DNA from: Gammaproteobacteria bacterium
GTDB taxonomy: Bacteria; Pseudomonadota; Gammaproteobacteria; JAJDOJ01
Assembly: GCA_027030565.1 (NCBI GenBank)
Contig: JALVEU010000010.1
Location: 1 to 18,226, forward strand
Length of the DNA: 18,226 bases
Direction of reading: 5' to 3'
Positions 6,502 through 13,301 of this stretch are shown one piece after another. A model generated the notes under the pieces. The model was not told the DNA's origin and searched no databases. It saw nothing but the letters and a program-made list of their open reading frames with translations. Every line of letters starts with the position of its first letter. Positions within the stretch are counted from its first letter, which is position 1. Both the position numbers and the translations under genes were made by a program.

Positions 6502-8811
6502 TCACGCGCGCTCATAGGGGTCCGGCGCACGCAGCAGTTCGTCGATGGTCCCCTGCAGCTGGCTCAAGGCCGATTCGATCTCCGCTTCGCTCCCCCCTGG
6601 CTCGGCAGCCCGTTCCAGACGGCGTGCCGCCCGCTGCACACGCTCGGCCGCACAATACCGGGCACCCCCCTGGATGCGATGGGCCAAGGCCCGCAGTTGC
6701 TCCCGGTCCGGGCCGGCGCGAAACGCCAACTGCTCACGCTTAGCCTTGAGATCGGCAAGCAGCATGCGATAGAGCTCCTGGGCCAGCTCGGGCTTGCCGC
6801 CGGTCAGGCGGATGGCCTTGGCCGTATCCAGAACCGGGACCTCGACCCCTTCCTCGATACGCGCACGGGGCGCCGCCGGGCGCAGCGCCGCCAACGTCCC
6901 CAGCAGCCGGCGTTCCGACACCGGCTTGATCAGCACGGCATCGAAGCCCTGGTCACGCAGACCAGACAGCCGTTGCCGGTGGGTCTCGGCGGTCACCGCG
7001 ACGATGCGCAGGTCCGGAAACTCGCGACGCAGCTCCACCAGCGCCTCCGGCCCGGAGAGCCTGGGCATGTTCAGGTCCAGCAGTGCCACGTCGGGCGGTT
7101 GCGCGCGCGCGACTTCCAGAGCTGCCAGACCGTCCTCGGCGAACAGGGCCTCGCCATCGTTGCGCGATACATAGACACCCAGCAGGTGACGGTTGAGTTC
7201 GTTGTCATCGGCGATCAGCACGCGCAGCCCCCCGAGCCCACGTTCCTGAGCCTCCTCCCCAGCCGTGGCGGTACCGCCCACATCACCGGTGGCGGACCGC
7301 CGGCCGGCCTGGGTCAGCAAGCGGTGCAAGCGCCGGGGAGAGACCAAGGTGCTCAGGTGGTGAAACCCGCTCTTGGCCTGGATCGCATCGTGGTGCTCGG
7401 CGGCGTGGAAGAAATACTTGGGTGCGGGGACCTGCGAGAGGTCCCCGATGGAGACCTGCAGGTCCGTGTCCACGTCACTGCGGTTGAGGAAATACAGGAT
7501 CGCATCGTGGCCGCCCTGAGCGTATCGTGAGCGAAAATCACCGAGCTCGGCGGCGTGTTCCACCGACACGCCCCAGGCACGAAGCAGGGCGCCGGTGTAG
7601 CGGGCGCGATGCCCGTTGCGGTCGTAGCAGAGCACACGCAGGGGCTGGAGCGGCTCGCGCCGATGATAGGGCGTGGCCTCCTCCCCCATGGCCACAGGGA
7701 CACGGAACCAGAAGGTGCTCCCCTCCCCGGGCTTGCCGGAGCATCCCGCTTCACCACCTAACCGCTCGACAAAATACTTGGTGATCGAAAGGCCCAGCCC
7801 CGTGCCGGCAGCATGTAGGCCGCCGCCTCCTTGTGCGAAGGGCTGAAAGAGCCGCTCGGCCTCCGATGGGTCGATGCCCACCCCGGTGTCGATGACCCGG
7901 AACTCGAGCTGCGGATTGGCGCCTTCCTGCAGGTGGACCTCCAGGGCCACATGACCCTCGTCGGTGAACTTCACGGCGTTGCTCAGCAGGTTGATGGCCG
8001 CCTGGCGGATGCGCTGGGAATCACCGACCAACCGGTCCGGAATTCGGGGATCCAGGTAAGTGAGAAACTCCAAACCCCGGGCGTGAGCCAGCCGGCCCAT
8101 CAACGTCACCACCCCCTCCATTTCCTCGTAGAAATCGAAGGGACGGTTGCGCACCTCGACCTCACCGGCCTCGATCTTGGCGTAGTCCAGGATCTCACCG
8201 ATGAGCAAGAGGAGCTCCGACGCCGCGCGTCGGATGTTTTCGACGTACTCCCGGTGCGCGGGGCCTGCATCGTAGCCCGCCAAGAGGTCGGAGAATCCAG
8301 TGATCGCGTTGAGCGGCGTACGCAGCTCGTGGCTGATGTCGGCGAGCCAACGTGACCGGGCCAGCCCCGCAGCCTCCAGCCGGCTCTTCTCCAGCTCCAG
8401 TGCCTGGTCCTTGCGATCCAGCTCCTCGATGCGCTGGCGCAGTCTCGCCGATGCAGTGCGTTCTACGCGGTCGGCCCGCTGGAGTTCGGTCCGCAATGCC
8501 TCGGCCATCCCGTTGAAGGCCCCGGCGAGCGTGCCGAGTTCGCCCCCATCGCTGGAGGTGACCCGCGCCCCGCGATCCCCCTGTGCCCAGGCGCGCAGCG
8601 CCGCGGTGAGTTCGGTGAGCGGGGCACGAATCCCGCGCGCCACCCAGAAGCCGAGGCCGACCCCCAGAGCCGCGGATGTAATCAAGGCCAGCACCACCCG
8701 GCCGACACCGAGGCCGGCACCCAGATGGAAACCGAGCAGGAGCCCGCCCACCAGGACGACCGGCAGCACGCCCACCACCAGGAGACGCCAGAACAGGGGC
8801 CAGGCTCGCAT
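6502..8811 (-). CDS. barA: BarA/GacS-like tripartite hybrid sensor histidine kinase
   Basis: The 769-residue inner-membrane phosphorelay kinase has two adjacent membrane helices (about 8-28 and 36-58) and then a HAMP-like region (about 58-110). A coiled coil (about 105-150) leads to HisKA with ISHELRTPLN (His161), and to the ATPase with N-box Asn274/Asn278, DTGVGID (308-314) and GTGLGLSI (336-343). A degenerate receiver (about 391-500) has no acceptor Asp at ILYFLNRS. A good receiver (about 529-645) has Asp535/Asp536, phospho-Asp579 and Lys629. A C-terminal HPt has His711 in AHRIQGGARYC. This order is that of BarA/GacS, which phosphorylates UvrY/GacA to switch on Csr/Rsm small RNAs. Divergent cysM is also a known GacS/BarA-region neighbour. 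The roughly 130-residue periplasmic domain of the family is missing. The start at MRAWPLFWRLL is chosen because the first helix follows; an open frame extends to 9036 into cysM. Confidence 0.88.
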   Translation of the reverse strand: MRAWPLFWRLLVVGVLPVVLVGGLLLGFHLGAGLGVGRVVLALITSAALGVGLGFWVARGIRAPLTELTAALRAWAQGDRGARVTSSDGGELGTLAGAFNGMAEALRTELQRADRVERTASARLRQRIEELDRKDQALELEKSRLEAAGLARSRWLADISHELRTPLNAITGFSDLLAGYDAGPAHREYVENIRRAASELLLLIGEILDYAKIEAGEVEVRNRPFDFYEEMEGVVTLMGRLAHARGLEFLTYLDPRIPDRLVGDSQRIRQAAINLLSNAVKFTDEGHVALEVHLQEGANPQLEFRVIDTGVGIDPSEAERLFQPFAQGGGGLHAAGTGLGLSITKYFVERLGGEAGCSGKPGEGSTFWFRVPVAMGEEATPYHRREPLQPLRVLCYDRNGHRARYTGALLRAWGVSVEHAAELGDFRSRYAQGGHDAILYFLNRSDVDTDLQVSIGDLSQVPAPKYFFHAAEHHDAIQAKSGFHHLSTLVSPRRLHRLLTQAGRRSATGDVGGTATAGEEAQERGLGGLRVLIADDNELNRHLLGVYVSRNDGEALFAEDGLAALEVARAQPPDVALLDLNMPRLSGPEALVELRREFPDLRIVAVTAETHRQRLSGLRDQGFDAVLIKPVSERRLLGTLAALRPAAPRARIEEGVEVPVLDTAKAIRLTGGKPELAQELYRMLLADLKAKREQLAFRAGPDREQLRALAHRIQGGARYCAAERVQRAARRLERAAEPGGSEAEIESALSQLQGTIDELLRAPDPYERA

Positions 8812-8919
8812 GGCCACGAATCCTGGCACGTGGCGAAGCACCGCCGCAATCCGTGCACCGGACAGAGGGCGCTGTTTGGGCGGATACTCGGAAGCTCGCG
8901 GCCCACCGATGTTCGGCGC

Positions 8920-8925
8920 TAGAAT
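8920..8925 (+). promoter_or_regulatory. Possible -10 box for cysM
   Basis: TAGAAT in GCTAGAATCGGG lies 38 bases before the cysM ATG, within the 152-base gap between divergent barA-like and cysM genes. It is close to the sigma-70 -10 consensus. No convincing -35 box is at 17 bases, so confidence is low. Confidence 0.3.
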
Positions 8926-8963
8926 CGGGACCGGTTCCGCACACGACGCATCTGTTTCGCGGC

Positions 8964-9854
8964 ATGAACGTCCATCCCGTCGAGGAATTGATCGGCAACA
9001 CCCCGCTGGTGCCTTTGCGCCGGCTCGAAGTGCCAACCGGTGTGTCGATTCTGGCCAAGCTTGAGGGTCAGAACCCGGCCGGCTCGGTCAAAGACCGTCC
9101 CGCCCTGTACATGATCCGCGGCGCGGAAGAACGCGGCGAGATCCGGCCAGGTGACACCCTCATCGAGGCCACCTCGGGCAACACCGGCATCGCCCTGGCC
9201 ATGGCGGCGGCCGTTCGCGGCTACCGCATGGTGTTGATCATGCCGGAGACCATGAGCGCCGAACGGCGGGCCACCATGCGGGCCTACGGTGCCGAGATCG
9301 TCCTGGTCTCTGCAGAGGCCGGTATGGAGGGCGCACGCGATCTAGCACTCCAGATGCAGGCCGAGGGGGCGGGGCACGTACTGGATCAGTTCGCCAACCC
9401 GGACAACCCCAGGGCCCACTATGAGACCACCGGGCCGGAGATCTGGCGCGACACCGATGGCGGAATCACCCATTTCGTCTCCAGCATGGGCACTACGGGG
9501 ACCATCATGGGCACGTCGCGCTATCTCAAGGAGAAAAATCCGGCGATCGAGATTGTGGGTGTACATCCGGCCGAGGGCGCGAAGATCCCAGGCATCCGCC
9601 GCTGGCCGGAGGCCTATCTTCCCAAGATCTACGAGCCGCGCCGGGTGGATGGGGTCCTCGAGGTGGGACAAGAGGAGGCCGAAGAGACCATGCGCCGGCT
9701 GGCCCGGGAAGAAGGGATCTTCTGCGGTGTCTCGGCCGGGGGCGCGGTGGCTGCGGCCTTGCGCCTGGCGCAGGGACTGGAGCAGGGCCTGATCGTGGTG
9801 ATCGTCCCCGACCGGGGGGATCGCTACATTTCTACCGGGGTGTTCCCCGCATGA
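8964..9854 (+). CDS. cysM: Cysteine synthase B (O-acetylserine sulfhydrylase B)
   Basis: The 296-residue fold-type II PLP enzyme makes L-cysteine from O-acetyl-L-serine and sulfide, or S-sulfocysteine from thiosulfate. It shows GNTPLVPL at 11-18, the PLP lysine Lys43 in NPAGSVKDRPALYMI, TSGNTG at 70-75, the phosphate-binding GTTGTIMG, and the ending DRGDRYISTGVF. The SVKDRPAL segment and the length (about 300) favour CysM over CysK. ATG at 8964 matches the family N-terminus; the ribosome-binding site is weak. Its TGA overlaps the next start as ATGA, so the exonuclease gene is translationally coupled. It is divergent from the BarA/GacS-like kinase. The downstream exporter of the TauE/SafE type could handle sulfur anions tied to CysM chemistry, but that is inference. 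Confidence 0.93.
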   Translation: MNVHPVEELIGNTPLVPLRRLEVPTGVSILAKLEGQNPAGSVKDRPALYMIRGAEERGEIRPGDTLIEATSGNTGIALAMAAAVRGYRMVLIMPETMSAERRATMRAYGAEIVLVSAEAGMEGARDLALQMQAEGAGHVLDQFANPDNPRAHYETTGPEIWRDTDGGITHFVSSMGTTGTIMGTSRYLKEKNPAIEIVGVHPAEGAKIPGIRRWPEAYLPKIYEPRRVDGVLEVGQEEAEETMRRLAREEGIFCGVSAGGAVAAALRLAQGLEQGLIVVIVPDRGDRYISTGVFPA

Positions 9855-10636
9855 ACGTGCTGGTCTTCGACATCGAGACGATTCCCGATCTGGAGGCGGG
9901 GCGGCAGCTCTATGGCCTGGAGGGCCTCTCGGACGAGGACGTGGGCAAGGCCATGGCGCACCTACGCCAGCAGAAGACCGGCAGTGAGTTCATGCCCCAT
10001 CACCTGCACCGGATCGTGGCCATCTCCGTGGTGCTGCGTGCACGGGACGAGTTGCGCGTGTGGTCGCTGGGCAACGCCCAGTCGGGCGAAGCCGAGTTGC
10101 TACGCCGCTTCTACGACGGCGTGGAGCGCTTCTCTCCGGTGCTGGTGTCGTGGAACGGTGGAGGCTTCGACCTGCCGGTGCTCCACTATCGTTCGCTGCT
10201 CCATGGGATCAGCGCGGGCCGCTACTGGGAGGTCGGCGAGGAGGACCAGACCTTTCGATACAACAACTATCTCTCACGCTACCATTGGCGGCACATCGAC
10301 CTCATGGACGTGCTCGCCGGTTTTCAGTCGCGGGCCAGTGCACCGCTGGACGAGCTCGCCACGTTGTGTGGTTTCCCCGGCAAGCAGGGGATGGCCGGCG
10401 ACCAGGTCTGGAGCGCCTGGCTGGACGGACGCATCGACGACATTCGCGACTACTGCGAGACAGACGTGTTGAATACCTACCTCATCTATCTGCGCTTCGA
10501 GCTCCTGCGCGCACGTCTGGACGCGGGCGCCTACGAGGACGAGTGCGAGCGGCTGCGCAGTCTGCTGGCGGCTTCCGGACGGCCCCATCTCCAGCGTTTT
10601 TTGGAGGCCTGGAACGCGCAGCGCGCCCCGGCCTGA
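9851..10636 (+). CDS. Predicted DEDDy 3'-5' exonuclease, PolB-proofreading type
   Basis: The 261-residue soluble protein has the RNase H-like DEDD exonuclease layout seen in the proofreading domain of family-B polymerases, and matches what I know of the PF10108-type stand-alone proteins. Exo I is VFDIETIP with Asp7 and Glu9. Exo II is LVSWNGGGFDLPVL with Asp107. A later acidic segment is RHIDLMDVLAG (Asp150/Asp153). Exo III is YCETDVLNTY with Tyr201 and Asp205, the Y-x3-D form of the DEDDy class. It therefore probably trims DNA or RNA 3' ends with two metal ions, but the substrate is not known. There is no polymerase domain. The start overlaps the cysM stop by ATGA and the stop is seven bases before the next gene, so all three are one unit. 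The cysM-exonuclease pairing suggests conserved linkage rather than shared chemistry. Confidence 0.87.
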   Translation: MNVLVFDIETIPDLEAGRQLYGLEGLSDEDVGKAMAHLRQQKTGSEFMPHHLHRIVAISVVLRARDELRVWSLGNAQSGEAELLRRFYDGVERFSPVLVSWNGGGFDLPVLHYRSLLHGISAGRYWEVGEEDQTFRYNNYLSRYHWRHIDLMDVLAGFQSRASAPLDELATLCGFPGKQGMAGDQVWSAWLDGRIDDIRDYCETDVLNTYLIYLRFELLRARLDAGAYEDECERLRSLLAASGRPHLQRFLEAWNAQRAPA

Positions 10637-10643
10637 GGCGGGA

Positions 10644-11471
10644 TTGTCCGGACTCGAAGCACTGGATCCAGGCGGACCTGCGCTGTGGGGTGCTGCAGGC
10701 GTCCTGGCCTTCGCGGGCCTGGTGCACGGCACCCTGGGGCTGGGCTTTCCCATGACCGCTACGCCTCTGCTCGCCCTGTTCCTCGACCTGCGCAGCGCAA
10801 TCCTCGTCACCCTGCTGCCTACCGTGGCCGTGAACTTGGTCAGTATCCTGCGCGGCGGACGCTGGAGCCGCAGCCTGGGGCGCTACTGGCCTTTGGCAGC
10901 CTATACCGTGGCTGGAAGCGCGATGGGTACCACCTTGCTGATCGTTACGCCCCCCGAGCCCTATCGGCTATGGCTCGCCGGCATCATCTTGCTCTATCTC
11001 AACCTCGACCGGTTGCATGGCCACGGTCCCCACTGGGTGCATGAGCACCGGGCCCTGGCTCTGGCGGTGTTCGGGCTGGCGGCAGGGCTGAGCGTAGGGA
11101 CGGTCAACGTGATGGTGCCCCTGCTGATCATCCTGTTCCTGGAGCTCGATGAACCGCCGCTCGTCATGGTGCAGGTGTTCAACCTGTGTTTTCTCGGGGG
11201 CAAACTGGCCCAGATGGGTGCTTTCGCCTCGGCGGGGCTGTTCGACGCCGCGGTGGCGACCACCACCCTGCCACTGCTGGCGGCGGGCCTGGCGGGACTC
11301 GCGGTGGGAATGGCCATTCGGGATCGAATTCCGGAGCGCGCCTACCGTCGAGCGCTACGGGCCGTCCTGTGGGTGGTCGCACTGGTGCAGCTCATCCAGT
11401 TCGGCGCCTGGCTGCACGCGACCCTCGGGCCGGCTTACGGAGGTACCGTACGGACCGCGTCCACCGGATGA
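10644..11471 (+). CDS. TSUP (TauE/SafE) family membrane exporter
   Basis: The 275-residue inner-membrane protein has about eight hydrophobic segments (roughly 13-35, 40-60, 83-102, 109-122, 137-157, 158-168, 203-226, 237-257). It shows the two-fold pseudo-repeat of TSUP transporters, with HGTLGLGFPM at 28-37 mirrored by VGTVNVMVPLL at 151-161. Characterised members move sulfite, sulfoacetate or other organosulfur anions, but the substrate here is not readable. The start is TTG. GAGG overlapping the previous stop lies five bases before it, and the first ATG in frame falls inside the first membrane segment. It is the third gene of the cysM operon. A short ORF begins on its stop codon. It converges on the FadL gene, which has its own terminator. 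Confidence 0.85.
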   Translation: MSGLEALDPGGPALWGAAGVLAFAGLVHGTLGLGFPMTATPLLALFLDLRSAILVTLLPTVAVNLVSILRGGRWSRSLGRYWPLAAYTVAGSAMGTTLLIVTPPEPYRLWLAGIILLYLNLDRLHGHGPHWVHEHRALALAVFGLAAGLSVGTVNVMVPLLIILFLELDEPPLVMVQVFNLCFLGGKLAQMGAFASAGLFDAAVATTTLPLLAAGLAGLAVGMAIRDRIPERAYRRALRAVLWVVALVQLIQFGAWLHATLGPAYGGTVRTASTG

Positions 11472-11533
11472 CGGACACCCTCGAGCCGCCGGCCAACTCG
11501 TCGCCGGCTCAGCCGGAAACGCACCCGCCCTGA
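11468..11533 (+). other. Tiny ORF coupled to the exporter stop (21 codons), doubtful
   Basis: ATG at 11468 overlaps the exporter stop as ATGA and opens MTDTLEPPANSSPAQPETHP plus one more Pro before TGA. The composition is acidic and proline-rich. It could be a real micro-peptide, the stub of a decayed downstream gene, or chance. There is no independent evidence for translation. Confidence 0.15.
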
Positions 11534-11545
11534 CGCCCGGACGTG

Positions 11546-11563
11546 CCCGCCCCAGGGGGCGGG
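11546..11563. other. GC-rich stem-loop after the exporter gene
   Basis: CCCGCCCC at 11546-11553 pairs perfectly with GGGGCGGG at 11556-11563. On the plus strand it lies about 75 bases after the exporter stop. It is followed by an A-rich rather than T-rich run, so it is not a classic terminator in that direction, though it may pause transcription or protect the mRNA end. Confidence 0.35.
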
Positions 11564-11566
11564 TCG

Positions 11567-11601
11567 AAAGAAAAACAAAAGGCCATGCAAGCATGGCCTT
11601 T
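11567..11601 (-). terminator. Rho-independent terminator of the FadL gene
   Basis: AAAGGCCATGC (11578-11588), a two-base loop, and GCATGGCCTTT (11591-11601) form a perfect 11-base-pair stem. Read on the minus strand it is followed by TTTTGTTTTTCTTT, the expected U-tract. It lies about 90 bases beyond the FadL stop and directly faces the convergent cysM operon. On the plus strand the stem is followed by GAGGCGG, so the terminator is one-way. Confidence 0.85.
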
Positions 11602-11692
11602 GAGGCGGATCCGTCCGGTTTTGCAGGAGGATATACCGGACGCGTTCTTCTTATCCCATCCTGCCGTCGGGCTCGCGGAACCCCTCCGGAGC

Positions 11693-13078
11693 TCAGAACA
11701 GCACCGAGAGTTGCAGATCGGCCGACACCTGATACATCTCGATCTTGCCGGGCACCCCGAAGGCGGTCTGGTCGGTCTTCACCGAGGTGGTGGGTGCATA
11801 CATCAGGGCCAGCGACAGCTCGGCGAAATCACGCGGCTTCCACGTGGCCCCCGCCGTGATGTGCCACTTCACAGTAGCCGGAGCCAGCACGTTGAACAGC
11901 ACCTGGTCCTTGGGGATGGGCTGATCGTTGTAGGCCACGCCGAAACGCGCCGTCCATTGGGGATTGAACTGGTAGGCGACCCCCAGGCGATAGACGTTGA
12001 TGTCCTTCCAGCCGAAACCAAGCCCGTCTTTCTGCCCCAGCGCGGTGCTCGGCGGCAGCGTGCTGAAGTCCGTGCCGGGCGGGAAGGTCGGGCCGGGCTG
12101 CGTCGGATTGTTGTTGAAGACCGGCCCGGGATTGGAGATGGACTTCACGCCTTCGTAGAAGATGCGCTGCCAGTCGAAGGCCACCGTCAGGCCGGTACCC
12201 GACTGCCACGAGATGCCGGCGGTGATATTGCCAGGGATGTCGAAATCACCGTCCTCGGCAAACAGGTCGGAATATTTGTCGAACTTGCCCATGTAGATGG
12301 GGCTGGCGCCGGCAATCCCCAGCGAGAACTGATCGGTGATCTTCCCCACGTAACCGGCACGCACACCCACACCCCACACGATTTCGTCGCCATTGCCGGT
12401 GAGGGTGGTCGAAGGCGTGGTGGGCTGCCCCGTGGTCTGGCAGGAACCGGCACTGGTCGGGTTGGACAGGGCCGTGGACGTGAAACACTGGAAGTTCTCC
12501 AAGCCCTCGGCCTTGAACTTCTGCATGGCGATCAGAGGGGCGATGCCGATTGCATGGCGGTCGGCGAACTTGAAGCTCACGCTGGGGGCAAAGATGAGCT
12601 GGGACAAATCGACGCTGAGCGGTCGCGAAGCGCCCCCGAGCCCGCCTGGATCGAAGAGGTTGTTCTTGTACGTGCTGTTCATGCCCCCGTTGCCGTAAAA
12701 GGCGAAACCCACCGCCCAGCTGTCGTTCACCTGATAGCTAAATCCCCCGGCCGGTACAGGAAAGATGCGGTTGGAGCTGCTGTCGGACTGCTTGCCCGGC
12801 CCGAACGGCGGATCCGGAAACTCCAGCGTCGCCTTGCGGATGGGGATGAAGCCGCGCACGTCCATATCGGCACGCGTGCCCACGAAACTGGTGGCTGCCG
12901 GATTCACCGCCGCTGTCAGCGCATCTTGTGGCGCAGAAACCACAGCTCCGGCCATGCCCATGGCCTTGGCCCCCCAGGCCAGCGAGAAATAACCGGTGGT
13001 GGCATTGGAGATCGACGGTACGGCACAGGCCAGCGCCACGGCCGCCCCAAGCACGGATCCACGGGAAAATGTACGCAT
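11693..13078 (-). CDS. FadL/OMPP1/TodX-family outer-membrane channel
   Basis: The 461-residue precursor has a Sec signal peptide (about 1-26, hydrophobic GAAVALACAV, likely cut after ISNA) and a beta-barrel with a C-terminal phenylalanine (LQLSVLF). After cleavage the sequence TTGYFSLAWGAKAMGMAGA and NPAATSF (NPA at 59-61) are the hatch-region marks of FadL-type channels. These pass long-chain fatty acids or other hydrophobic compounds across the outer membrane. Two cysteines at 198 and 213, in what should be a surface loop, could form a disulfide. The start MRTFSRGSVL is preferred because GGGAGGG lies nine bases upstream and the signal peptide begins there. The longer reading to 13171 adds an implausible leader. 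The gene is monocistronic with its own terminator and a remarkably AT-rich upstream region. The substrate is not identifiable; fadL proper would be over-specific. Confidence 0.92.
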   Translation of the reverse strand: MRTFSRGSVLGAAVALACAVPSISNATTGYFSLAWGAKAMGMAGAVVSAPQDALTAAVNPAATSFVGTRADMDVRGFIPIRKATLEFPDPPFGPGKQSDSSSNRIFPVPAGGFSYQVNDSWAVGFAFYGNGGMNSTYKNNLFDPGGLGGASRPLSVDLSQLIFAPSVSFKFADRHAIGIAPLIAMQKFKAEGLENFQCFTSTALSNPTSAGSCQTTGQPTTPSTTLTGNGDEIVWGVGVRAGYVGKITDQFSLGIAGASPIYMGKFDKYSDLFAEDGDFDIPGNITAGISWQSGTGLTVAFDWQRIFYEGVKSISNPGPVFNNNPTQPGPTFPPGTDFSTLPPSTALGQKDGLGFGWKDINVYRLGVAYQFNPQWTARFGVAYNDQPIPKDQVLFNVLAPATVKWHITAGATWKPRDFAELSLALMYAPTTSVKTDQTAFGVPGKIEMYQVSADLQLSVLF

Positions 13079-13182
13079 CCTGACTACCCTCCCAATCGGA
13101 AATTGTTGCGAAAACAACGCGTGCGAAATATCCCACAAAACGTTTCGCAGTCGCAACATCAATCCATGCAAAATAATATTTA

Positions 13183-13196
13183 GATATTCGAATATC
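13183..13196. promoter_or_regulatory. Palindrome in the AT-rich region upstream of the FadL gene
   Basis: The 223 bases between FadL (start 13078) and the stop of the Omp85-like gene (13302) contain an AT-rich block at about 13160-13210, unlike the rest of the window. Within it GATATTCGAATATC is a perfect 14-base palindrome, 105 bases upstream of the FadL ATG. Closer to the gene are TTGTT/AACAA arms (13103-13117) and AAACGTTT (13138-13145). These look like operator and promoter material for FadL. The regulator is unknown, and no clean -35/-10 pair is evident. Confidence 0.4.
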
Positions 13197-13301
13197 GTTA
13201 TTTAATGAATACCCTTCTGGATTAGGCAGGTGGCACATCGATACGCCGAAAAGACCTGCGCCGGCCGCCTTGCACGTTGCAGCCCCCACTCTATGCCCGG
13301 A

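Noticed and set aside
6496..7530. 344-residue plus-strand ORF opposite the hybrid kinase
   Set aside because: It is antisense to intact receiver and HPt domains and has no recognisable fold or motif.
13138..13145. AAACGTTT as a PsrA-type fatty-acid regulator site before FadL
   Set aside because: Known PsrA sites have a few bases between the GAAAC and GTTTC halves. Here the halves abut, and no regulator gene is nearby.
11543..13183. 546-residue plus-strand ORF opposite the FadL gene
   Set aside because: It starts inside the terminator region and is the mirror of a well-marked FadL barrel with signal peptide, ribosome-binding site and terminator on the other strand.
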